Part shown: positions 1 to 10,600 of the stretch, piece after piece
Layout: each line of letters begins with the position of its first letter
How positions within the stretch are numbered: the first letter of the stretch is position 1
Source: Oreocharis arfaki
Lineage: Eukaryota > Chordata > Aves > Passeriformes > Paramythiidae
Direction of reading: 5' to 3'
Assembly: GCA_013398015.1 (NCBI GenBank)
Contig: VZRR01027746.1
Location: 186,001 to 250,000 of the forward strand
Length of the DNA: 64,000 bases
The notes under the pieces: model-generated
What the model saw: the letters and a program-made list of their open reading frames with translations, nothing else
Told to the model about the DNA's origin: nothing
Database searches by the model: none
Made by a program: the position numbers and the translations under genes

Positions 1-144
1 TCTGTTAAGATCATAAAATATGTACTTTTAATCAATTTTTTGAGAGTACAGTTTTTTCTTTATTGAAAATTTTTGTTGCTCTCTTTTTACTTTAATTTCT
101 CTAAAATTACTAAAAATGCTATTGGATTTTAAAATGGATCTCAG

Positions 145-239
145 TCCTCTTTACCAATATTATGGCAGAGCACGGAACACCTGGACAGAGAGAGGTAAGA
201 TGACAAAGAACTTTCCAAAAAAAATTAAAAGTAACTATA

Positions 240-273
<34 letters not shown>

Positions 274-680
274 ATGTGAAAAATCTTGCTTCACTGGCCA
301 TTGAAATTTAGTTAATCCATTTCAGCTGCAGAAGAAAAAGATGCACAGATGCTATGGAACATGAAAAGGAAATTACATGCAGACTTCAATAGCAGTTTCT
401 TGCTTAGTAAAGAAGTTAGAAAGTCACTCAAAGTTATTTTCATTCCCCCAGTAACTTCATTGCAGCAATTGACCCGAACAAAGCTTGAACTTTAAATAAG
501 CATTCTCCAAAAAGAATTAAAAATTAAATCAATGAGACTTGCAATCGTGAACAAAAACAGCTCAAGGATATTCAGATGCATAGACAAATAGACTTTTTCT
601 TTCCACCAAATGAGAAGCTAGTGGTAGACTACAAGGGAAGGGATGAGGAGCAAAGACGGAGTGGGAAGACTAGTAAGTGA
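145..680 (+). pseudogene. decayed coiled-coil protein gene, terminal exon(s)
   Basis: I do not recognise the protein. The main block starts after a splice-acceptor-like AG at 324-325 and reads AEEKDAQMLWNMKRKLHADF near its start, then KLEL just before an in-frame TAA at 493-495. It continues in the same frame to about 543, where one missing base moves the frame. The new frame carries QLKDIQMHRQIDFFFPPNEK followed by LVVDYKGRDEEQRRSGK and ends at TGA 678-680, or is spliced at GTAAGT (673). The composition is rich in K, E, Q and L, as in coiled-coil proteins. A short upstream block (about 145-194, donor GTAAGA) joins in compatible phase but has a poor acceptor. An intron at 407-451 would be only 45 bases and reads open, so 326-672 is more likely one exon. 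One stop and one frameshift in about 115 codons suggest a pseudogene; sequence error is the alternative. It converges with the minus-strand relic. Confidence 0.45.
236..273. repeat. (TA)n microsatellite
   Basis: A run of alternating T and A with one G interruption near 245. It lies in the putative intron of the plus-strand gene relic. It also creates a meaningless YIYIYI open frame on the minus strand. Confidence 0.9.
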
Positions 681-699
681 AGCAAGTGAGCAGCAGCAG

Positions 700-1890
700 T
701 TAATTCCAATTGATACCACCTTGTTCCGACTCTAGTACCCACTGCAGCATCTCTTCCAAGAGCAACTGCTTCTTCTCCTGGATGCAATCATAGGTAGAGT
801 AGTCCTGCAGCAGTGTGGCACTTTGCCTCTCAGCAAGGCACATGAGAAAATGAAAGAATCATCAACAGGATCTCATCTGTGAATGGCCCATAGAGTTAAA
901 GATGCCAGTAAAATTACTGTATATAAGCATAGAAAAATTACTTTCCCTCTCCGGCTTTATCTGATCCGAAAGCGTATTTTTAGCTGCATCATCCAAATTT
1001 TCTGCTTTGATTTTCTGGGATAGCCAGTCACATATATTATAATGTGGGTAAAATGAAAATGTGAATTAAAACAAACAAACCAAGCCAGTTAATTAAGAAA
1101 TGCTAAACCTTAAACAAATTTTCACAATATTGATACCTTTCCAGGGACTATGTAGGGACAGGCTGGACCAAAGGGAATCAGATGTTCAGTGAAGTCTTGG
1201 ATCTGATGGCAGCTGCCATAGATCAGCTAGCAGATATCACACTTTTTCTTCCTTTGCATCTTCTTCAATTGTAAAGCAATCAGCCTCGACGAACTGAATT
1301 TTTAATACAATTTCTTCTCTTTCTATGCAATTTTGATAGGAAAGCTTCTCAAACTTTCAAATATCCTGAATTCAAACAAATATCCTGAAAATTATTAAGA
1401 AAGTAACTGAAGAGAAAAAGGGAACAGTCCCTGCCCAGTGAACTTCTGCCAAGTGCTCTGGAACATCACCAGTGCTACAGGACTTTTTCCCCTCTCTGTA
1501 TGTCAAAACAAAGATGATAGTGCAATGCCATACTGACTTAGGAAGAAAATAAAGATTGAAGGTATGGGAGACCACATGTGGAAATACTCTCTTTGATGGC
1601 AGTTAAAGAATTAGTAATTAATCACGTACTATAACTGCAAAGCTTTCTCCTGGGAATGCCTTTGAAAAAGATGGTACGGATTACAGAAGAGACAAAAGTG
1701 GGTTCCATGTCGAAACCCAGCCTTTTTTTAATGTGTTCCTCTGAAAATGTTCTTAAACATTCAGAAAAAAAGTGATAAAGTGTAAAAATATGCGGGATGT
1801 GACCTTACTGAAAGTGGCCTAGTGCTTTTATTCCGTCGGAGTCTTAACAGCAATCAAAGTTGTTCAGAGGTATTCTCCAGAGCCAGAGGA
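700..1890 (-). pseudogene. decayed multi-exon gene with compact introns
   Basis: I do not recognise the protein. Exon-like blocks on the minus strand, 5' to 3': 1890-1809 (acceptor after CACAG, donor GTAAGG, three stops); 1740-1630 (acceptor TTTTCAG, donor GTACGT, fully open, contains KKRLGFDMEPTFVSSVIRTI); 1495 to about 1420 (acceptor ACATACAG, open, donor unclear); 1365-1137 (acceptor ATTCAG, donor GTATCA, contains CIEREEIVLKIQFVEADCFT, then a frameshift, then CDIC, a TAG stop and an H- and C-containing segment like a zinc-binding loop); 1014-942 (acceptor ATCCCAG, donor GTAATT, contains KIKAENLDDAAKNTLSDQIK); 876-700 (acceptor TTCACAG, a frameshift, then QEKKQLLLEEMLQWVLESEQ and a TAA stop at 702-700). 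Most junction phases agree (1/1/0/1). Introns are about 65-135 bases. The stops and shifts argue for a pseudogene. The exon at 1740-1630 is also open on the other strand, so the strand there is less certain. Confidence 0.48.
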
Positions 1891-1897
1891 CTGTGAC

Positions 1898-2104
1898 ATG
1901 AAAGACACATCTGAACTTGGAACTGGCATATTTAAAAAGAATAAAAAACCTCCCATGTGTATGTGGCATATACTTGTTTGGAGTTTAGTTTTGGCTTTTA
2001 GTACCAAATATGTTTGCTGCCCACAAGAAAATGCCTTTCATAAAAAGCACTTGGCTTTGAACAAAACCAGACTGCCCTGGAAGTGTCATAAGAAACACAA
2101 GTAA
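1898..2104 (+). CDS. doubtful small ORF with a hydrophobic segment
   Basis: A 68-codon frame not recognised as any family. It has a hydrophilic lysine-rich start, a hydrophobic run at about residues 22-38 (MWHILVWSLVLAF and following) and a basic tail rich in K and H with three cysteines (CC and C). A methionine just before the hydrophobic run would turn it into a signal-peptide-like N-terminus. A GTAAAC donor-like site overlaps the end. The length is within chance expectation and no homology is known to me, so this is reported only as a candidate. Confidence 0.12.
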   Translation: MKDTSELGTGIFKKNKKPPMCMWHILVWSLVLAFSTKYVCCPQENAFHKKHLALNKTRLPWKCHKKHK

Positions 2105-2539
2105 ACAATTATGTTGTTTTCCTTTTGCTTGGGTTCTTTTGTTTATTCAGGAAATAATCAAATTAGACAAGAAAGAAAGTTATCTTACTGATCACAGCTA
2201 CAATATCAGTTTGTCCCTTATCAAGTACCTCTTAAGCCCTCTCTCACATTCTGAATGCAATATTCTGTCCAAAAGCTACCAAAGACCTGAAGAATTTCAA
2301 TATGCTCCAAATTTTGGGTTTCTGAACTGAAGTGACATTTGTATAAGTTTTATAAATTCTTTTGGCCTCCACAACACAGAAATCCATTTGCTAATCCTAC
2401 GTAAAGTATCACTTCCAATGCATCTTCAAGTAATTATTCAGAATGAGAACAGGTAAGTTGCAGGCCCTGCCCATAGAAGGCAAGAGTAACAAATGTTCTT
2501 GTTAAGAGAACCCTTGGGCTGGGTTAGGGAGAAATGACA
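2105..2539. other. non-coding; isolated splice-acceptor-like site
   Basis: A pyrimidine-rich stretch ending in TTTATTCAG at about 2151 precedes an open frame on the plus strand to 2330 (about 60 codons, contains KYLLSPLSHSE). There is no donor before the stop and no recognised product. Otherwise nothing is seen. Confidence 0.3.
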
Positions 2540-2990
2540 CTGGAGGACCAGTGTTCGTAAATATACATGTGTAGGGTTTATTATAGAACAACTTGGTTAC
2601 AAAGGAAAATATATATGTAGCCATTTGGGTTATTATTATCTATAGTAATGACAACATGAAAGCAAAACAACATCAGCAAAGGAGATGCACAAGGGAAAAG
2701 AAGGCAAGAGGAAGGACAATAGTGTGAAGATCTCACCACCTGTAGGCCCTGCAACAAGATTTGGGCAGGCTGGGTTGAGGTGGTCGTCCCAGACCAGATC
2801 CATTGGTTGATGGGGGAAGTGCCAAAGAAGTGGTGGGAGAAATCCTTGAACACCAAATCTATTGGGTTTTTATTCAGTCAGGTTTATATCTGCCCAGATA
2901 CCTTCCCTGGGGCAGGGAGTTTCACACTGGGTGATGTAATATTGTTGATCACTGGACATTTTGGGAGTCTTCCATTTGCCCTATAATGCA
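2540..2990 (-). mobile_element. possible LTR-derived interspersed repeat
   Basis: A GC-richer island in AT-rich DNA. At 2574-2600 the plus strand reads GGGTTTATTATAGAAC, so the minus strand carries a polyadenylation-type signal. Purine-rich and GC-rich segments follow at 2680-2830. The look is that of an old avian LTR. I could not find paired TG and CA ends or a target-site duplication, and the family is not identified. The strand is inferred only from the AATAAA-like signal. Confidence 0.25.
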
Positions 2991-5900
2991 TTAATCTGTC
3001 CAATACTAATTGATTCCAGAAATAAAAGTGATAACTTAATGTCTTTTTCCGATCCTTATTTGTTTTAACTCTGAACTCAATCTTGCCTTATTCATGTAAG
3101 ATCTTAACGTGAAGTCAAAATAATTTCTCCATAGATAAGGCAAACTTCATTCTGACTACACTTTCCTGGCCTACTTCCCTTTTCCCCCTTCATATTAGCA
3201 CAACTAAGTTATTTCTTCTGAATTTCAGGATGAAACCAACAATGAGAGTAGTACTGCAATGAGATATGGAGGGTCAGCAATTACTATTGCCTTTATTTCA
3301 GCAGAAATTGACTAACTTTTTGTTCTTTTGCTATACAAGTAGTTGGAAACATTATGAACAAGTATTGGCTTAAACTTTCTGAGAATCAGTCCAGCAAAAC
3401 CGTTTCTTTTGTCTTCAAACAACTAAAATCTGTAAAATTGATTAAGGTATCAGAACAAAGCATTCAGCACATGAATGCACAAATTACATTGTGATTTGTG
3501 CTTATGATAAGACAAAGAGTCAAATTACAGATTCCAAGGTAGTTAAAGAAAGACAGATAGTACTGCAGACTGCTGCCCTAACCATGCTTTTTGTTGCTGT
3601 TGTTGTATAAGATCGATCTAATGGCTTTTTTCCCCAGTGACTTCACTGACATTTTAGTGTATATCTCTTAGGAACACTTCAGGTCTTATATTGGCATCAA
3701 ACTACCTCAACCAAGTTTCCCTGTGCTTCTTAAATTCCACCTATTTTTCATCAATTTTATGTTTCAGTTTCTATTAAATATGTATTATATGTTTTATATA
3801 TATTATTATATTATTATTATATTGTATTAGCATAATATAGATACCTTTTCTTGTAAAACTATCTTAGTACAAAATGATTGATGCTTACAGAATCAGCACA
3901 GAATATGCAACTGCTTAACATTTAGTTTTATGTTTTAGAGCCACACGAATTATGACCTGCTACTAGAACAGAATTTTTGTAAGCTTTTGATATCACTCTA
4001 TTTTCTGATACATCAGTATTGATTTTTTCTGTTACCTTTGGTGTGAGGTGATGGTGTTATAATCACTGGAGCATAGAGTCATTGCTATAGTTAGCATTAG
4101 CTATTAAATTTAAGATGCTTATGTCCTGATAGTTCAAAGGACACATAGTCTTCAAAATATTTATTCTTAAAATACTCAGAATTTTACAATGCCATGAAAA
4201 AATGTACTTTTGATGAAAACACGGGCAAAAAAATACTAGACTTGCCCAGATTACAAGGAAATTTCATAAAACAGGCAGGGACAGAAATGATTTGACCAGA
4301 GGCATTAGAGTGCCGAAATCACCAGCTCACTTTTCTCTGCCAGAGCACTTTTCTTGCTTTCCAGATTTTTTTTTCCAGTCTACTTCCTGCCATCTTACAT
4401 TAAGGAAAGATGCTAGGCCCCTGTCCTGTACAACCTTGTTTCATCCACAGACTGTACTTTATCCTTTGTAGGGAATGAGGCATGGATTCTGCAGGAAAAA
4501 GGAACCAATTTAAATCATCAGAGATTGCTGCACAGGATCTATGTATGCAGGATATTTTAACAATGATTTTAAAAGTCCAAATTATTTACTTTGAACATAC
4601 CTTCCAGACTGTTTTAGAAAAACAAATATGACTTCCTCTCTGTACCAAAATGCAATTATACAGCACCACATTGATTTTCCTGTCATTTGTCATTAAACTT
4701 CCTTGAGTCTAGCAGAGATAATGCAGCAACTAGTTGACGTAACAATGGAATATATTTCTTTCTTTAGGGTTAGACAGTAAAGGAATGGCTGGATAATTTC
4801 CTGTTTGCTTCCTTAAAATGTCATTTTATTCACTTTGGGCTCTAATCTGGGTTTTGATCACAGTATTATACAAGGAAAGACTACAGACATTTGTGTCCCT
4901 TTCCTCCAAAAACTGATCCCTTTGAGATCTGAAAGGATACACACTAAGGATGAATCAAAATTCACAGGAGGTTGTGACATTGCAATCATAAATATCAGTC
5001 ATAACATCTTTTTCCAGTTTCATCTGTCTGCTAAAATAATGTGAAAAAAATGGTTTATTAAAAGCTACACACAACTAAGACAATAAAAAAGCATTCTATA
5101 CCCCGTTAAGTAGCCTCTAACATTGATGAGAAGCCTAGTCTAAGTGAATACTAAAATGCCTTTAATATTCAGACCTCCACTCTGCCACTTTACACTGCTG
5201 CGTTCTTTTTGTAAAGCAGTTTTTTCTAGCTGTTCATTTTAATTTTTATTATTGTACAGTTTTGCTAAACTTCAAGATAGCAAAATTTAAATGTCCTTAC
5301 ATGAAATTTTGATATAGAAATTCCTCTGTCAACACAAGAAAATATTTTAGGAATTATAAATTGAATGGAAGTTTTTTCCTCTTGTTCTTACTTGCCTTTG
5401 ACTGAGTTAGCCATTGTTAATTCTTTCAAGAAATGGAGTTCTTTCTCTCTCTCATTTTATACACACCATATTTTATAAAAAAGATAGAGAAAGTTAAATC
5501 CTTCTAAAATTCTAGTTGTCATTTTTTTTTTTTTAATCAGACTTTAGGTCAAACCCTCACAACTGCATGGTGATATATGAAATATTTTCTAATTTTTAAC
5601 TTTGCCAATCAGTTTCTCCTGCCCTCTTGTATTATCAGTTTCAAGATGCAAAGAAATGTATCATTCAATGACCTTTTCTCTACAGTACTGTGTCTAGAGG
5701 CATTGTGGCCTGTTTGTTGTTTTCAGTATAAATCAAAAGTGAAGACCCACTTATTTTTGCTTTGTTTTCAGAGTTATAGAATTTGGTATTGGAGACTATG
5801 TCACAAAATGACTTCTTAAAATGTCCTCTCAGATATCTTACCAGAAAATTATATAAATCGAGATGATGAGATAGAAATGGAAGAAACAGAGAAATTTTCC

Positions 5901-6949
5901 ATTTGAGATCTCAAATTAAAATTTAAATACTACAAAAAGCTATTAAAAAAATCTATTAATGCTAAGTGTAAAACCAGTCTTTATTTTCTTTTATTTCTGA
6001 AAGTATAGTTGACATATTTTTGTTATCAATGTCATCAGACTTTTGAGAAGCAGGAAAGCTTCTGCATGCCCTGCATGCAAGGAAGGAAAGAAGGAAATTT
6101 TAAGAAAGAAATTAAATTTTCGGACATATTTTCCACAGAAACATTTTTATTAAACCTCTATTTCTACTCTATACTTTGACTAGCAGTAGTAGACAGTACC
6201 ATGTTTTTCATTGCTTTGCTTTCTGAGATAATTTAGTTTTCAAATAAGATCGTTTTAACTAAAATATTCCCTGTGTTATGTCCTTGACTTCTGAGTTCCA
6301 CTTCTGGCACAGAACTAAAACATCATCTGAGCCTCCATGAAGAATCAAAGTCCTGTTGCACGGGTTGCAGTTTCCAGCTTCTTGAATTAACGCTTAAACC
6401 ACTCCCATGTTTGTAAGGAGCCTCAGCTGTACATTGTGAATCTCAGAAGATGTGTGAAACACACATCTGTTTGCAACTATAGAATATACAACATTTTAAT
6501 TAATTTTCATTTAAATTTAAAGAAAGACCTACATGTTTTTCTTGTATTTATCTTTTTTGCTTTTGGCAGAACAAACCACTATAAATTGTTCCATGTAATG
6601 GACTGACAGATCCTCTTAACATGGAAATTGCAGGATTGAGTTTTCATTCCACAGCAAAAACCAACAGATCTGTGAAACATTTTTTAAAACCATGAGTCCG
6701 TTGTGGCTTTAACCCCCTGTTTACTGCTGGTTAGAGAACATTTAATAGCTCTCCATATATGTACATCTGCAATTTTTGTCCTCTAAACCTTTTGAGTTAT
6801 AGAATACACACATTGGCTGGAAGAACTCTGCTAGTATCTCTTCCAGCACAGGAGAGCCTAATATTTTTATACAAAACTGTGTGTTGGCATGTGTCCCTTA
6901 AAGTAAGGTGAGTGGCAGTCATGTTACTAGAGCCACTTGACTGTGTGGT
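2991..6949. other. AT-rich non-coding stretch
   Basis: About 4 kb with no supported gene. It contains an AT-rich ATT-type stretch at 3780-3835, a 13-base T run at 5522-5534 and a short GGAA-type purine stretch at 6081-6100. Open frames here (such as 5577-5819) are of chance length and not recognised. Confidence 0.6.
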
Positions 6950-7690
6950 CATCTAATGAGGACCACTGCAATTAATAGGTCTCCAAGGAAAGAACTCTTA
7001 AAAATGGTGCAGCCTTGTAAAGGAAACACAAAGGGTGGAGTAGAACAGCTGTTACACCCTGGTCACTCAAACCTAGGGCTAAACCAAGATTCTTTTGTCT
7101 GGGTAGATGGAAAGGAGAGGATCCCAACCACGTATTTTCAAGAGGTAAAAAGCTCACAAAAGTTTACTGGCAAACTATAGAAAACTAAGGAACATTGGCA
7201 AAAGAGTAAATACAGCACAACATCACTTACCAGACAAGCATAGACTTGGTCTGCTGAACATAGGAAGCCTTATAATCCATTCGATATTCCATTCCATGAG
7301 AAGGGATGTACAAGAAGAAGAAGACAGGGAGAAAAACAGAAAGATGGGAAAGATCTAGAGAAACTGATGTGTAGCTACCAACTCCAGGGTTCCAGCAATG
7401 TAAAACTCCAAGATGAAGGTACGGTTAAAGGACAACGCGCTTTCCTCATGGTGAACATTCTTAAATTTTTTTGCCCCATCCTGGGCCTTCCTCCCAGGTG
7501 GGACTTCTGTTCCCTCGGCCACTCAGGCCGGGTTAGGCGACACTGGGGGGCTGCCTCCATTGTGCCATGATTGACAGACACTGTGGAGCTGAGGGGTATG
7601 GGGGGCAGGGCATCCCCTCAACAGAGCAAGGCCTGACCCCTCCTCCCCCACGACACATTCCAAGCCCTCAAGATGCCTTGAAACAGATCA
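6950..7690. mobile_element. possible LTR or unclassified repeat, CpG-containing
   Basis: The composition shifts from AT-rich to GC-rich, with several CpGs between 7420 and 7650 (GTACGG, ACGCGC, CTCGGC, GCCGGG, GGCGAC, CACGAC). An AAG-repeat purine stretch lies at 7308-7330. Both strands hold short overlapping open frames that look like shadows of a transposon-derived sequence or of chance. A self-complementary element CCTGGGCCTTCCTCCCAGG lies near 7480-7500. No ends, target duplications or coding domains were found. An alternative is a small regulatory CpG cluster. Confidence 0.22.
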
Positions 7691-10600
7691 CCTTTTCCAG
7701 TCTCTGACAACAGCATAGAATTAATTTAGTACTTCTATACTTTAAAAAGAAACTGCTCTAGAGTCTGTCATAAAAGGAAAATTAGAAGTAATCAAGTTGC
7801 ATTGACAAGCTCAAAAACTGTGAAATAATAACGCCTTAGTGTGTGAGGAAAGTAAGATAATTGGTATGTACCAGGCACACGTCATTGACTGGCAAAAAAA
7901 TAGAAATAAACGCATCTGGTAGAATATTCATTCTGGCTATACATTTTTGATAACACATTTCATTCTAAGTAAAACATCATAAAATCAGTGTACAGCATAA
8001 TTTTACACAGACTATCAATTTCTGAATCAAAACAGACATTTTATTGTAAATGGAAGGAAGTTCTTCTGATTTTTTGCTCTAGCTAAGCAGAAGATACAAC
8101 AATGTCCTTCTAGTCTTGCTTCTTGTATTGGAAATTTCGTTAATTTGTCCAGCATGATTCTGACTGACTTAGGTAGACATTTAATAAGGCTCATTCCTTA
8201 AATACTGTAAGTGACATTAAAGCAGCAGTACACCCAGAAAATTAGTCTGTATTCAAAAACTGAACAATTGCAACTGTTTGATAGGTTCTCTTCTTTAAAG
8301 GAAATTGTTGGAAAGGGCTCCAGCTGAGTTCAGCTTTTGACCAAAACCACTTCTGATAAGATTTTAAAAACCAGTCTAAAGACAATAACGAAACTTAACA
8401 TATGAGCAAAAAGAAGTGTTTATGATGTTACGTTTCTGCCTGAGATCTTCTGAGATTTTCATTTCATCTCACATTCATTCTTTCCTAATGTAATATAGAG
8501 TTTTCTTTTCAAAACATTTGTTCTCTTTTTTAAACTTTTTTTTCTTTTTAACAAAGAAAGAAGATTTTTTGTAATGGTAGTGTATACCTAACTACCTTAA
8601 GAATAAGTAAGAAAAATATACTATAAATTGATGGGAGTCATTTTGTCCTTGGAAAAATCCTATAAAGCATATGGGCTTGGAATTTACAGACATAAAATAA
8701 AACTACCACTGTACTGATTTTACATGATGTAGATATTTAAATATCTTAAACATGTCATCCTTATGCATCAGATATTCTTGTGATCTGAAATAATGTCATC
8801 AGCTATGACTGTGAAATGAATATAGCTGTTTGTGTGATCTGTGATGGTCTTCTATCTTTTACATAAAATCTTTTATGTCTTGGGCTTTATTTTCCTTATA
8901 GCAATATTCTCCATTTGTAATAGTATAACTTAGAACTGAACCCATTGCATTCTGCTGCAATTTGAAACTGGATCAAAAAAAATATGCAATCTCTGAACAA
9001 CATTGGGAATATATATAAATGTGTATATATGCACTTTACATATCCTTCAGATCTGTAATATTGGTGTAAAAGTAAAGAGCATCTTGTTTTCCTTTTTCAC
9101 AAGAATTTAGTTCACTTACTTCCAGCTATCTTGATGACTAAGGAAAAAATGCACACTCTTAAGAATCCACAACTTCTGAACTGATGGGGTTTTTCTTAAT
9201 TAATCAGCACCATCAGAGAAACGGTTTCAAAAATACCTTTGTATGATCAAACCCATAGAATTATTAACAGAAAGATGAGAAAAATTTAGCTACACTCTGT
9301 ACAAACTATCTCACTGCAGATATTTTAATTTTATTTTGAGTTTAATTTTATTTGTATTACTCTTATCTGTCTTCTCGCTTCATATGTTCTTTGATTTATT
9401 TAAGTGTCCTTCACAAATGTCCAGTAATATAGAAGTCCTTGCTTTTGAACTTAGCAGTTAATAGTGTTAGATCAGTCTGCAGATACCTCAGGTGAAGAGG
9501 AGGGATCCTGTACTACAGCTGAAACCAGCTGGTCCCTAGCCTATATATGGGAGCATACTGTGTCATAGTGACATGCAGCCTGACTCTTTCCATTTGCATC
9601 ACCTTAGAAAGCAAAAGGGATGAACCCAATAACCTCTAGGAGAATGTCACCATTTGAAGCAATAAAAATCTGCACACTCAGAATCATACAGCCAAGCTTA
9701 TCACTTCAATTAATTTTGCACGTATTTTGCATTATTTTACTTAGATGTTGCTACTTGTTAATGGTAGTGAGACTTCACTGAAAATCCCTCAGAAGTCATC
9801 TTTCAACTTGTAGTGGGTCTGAAATGGAGAATTCGGAGATGAAGAAATGTGTGGGGCAATAAATTAATCCATGGGCCACCTTATTCCATGGCTACATTTT
9901 TTGTATAGATATTACTTCTCACAGCCAACAGGGACTCTAGCACCTCAGTACTCATTAAAATTAAAAATAAAACACAGATTTATTTCCAACCTCCCTTGCT
10001 ATAACCTTGAAAGCATGAGCAGTGTGTGTAACCAATGGAAGTCAGCAGAGTGTAACCAAATGTCTTCCTGAGATGAAGAAGATTTGAAATTATGTCTCTG
10101 AGAGCAATGAACCTCCCCATTTATCTCATTCAGGGCTTTGCAGAGTCCATGATCCCATATCTAAAGATCATGTAATTTTTTCATAATATTACAGAATAAC
10201 ATGCTTTCTTGTAGCCAGTAGCCTAACATTTGGGGTTTTTTCTGTTTGTTTTTATTTTTCCTGCCCATTTGGGAGTATTTGTTGACCTGTTTCTTATTCT
10301 GTAAATTCTCCAGAAGTTAATCAAATTCTGTGCATGCTCTCTTCACTGTTCTATTTTATATCCTATTTCTCTTTTACCTTTTTCCTACACCATCAAGTTT
10401 AAAAGGAAAAAAAAAAAAAGTCATTCTGATGATACAGGCTTCTGGCAAATTTTAGTAGCTCCACTTACATGATGCCAGGATTTTCTCCATTCTTTGCTGC
10501 TCAAGAAAACATCTAAATGCTCAAGGAATAAGACAGTCACCAAAAATCTCTCAGGAAGCTTTATTACTACACAGAGCGCAGTCTTGACCCCTCAGCCCAC

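Noticed and set aside
119..301. Minus-strand open frame rich in Y and I
   Set aside because: It is a translation of the (TA)n repeat.
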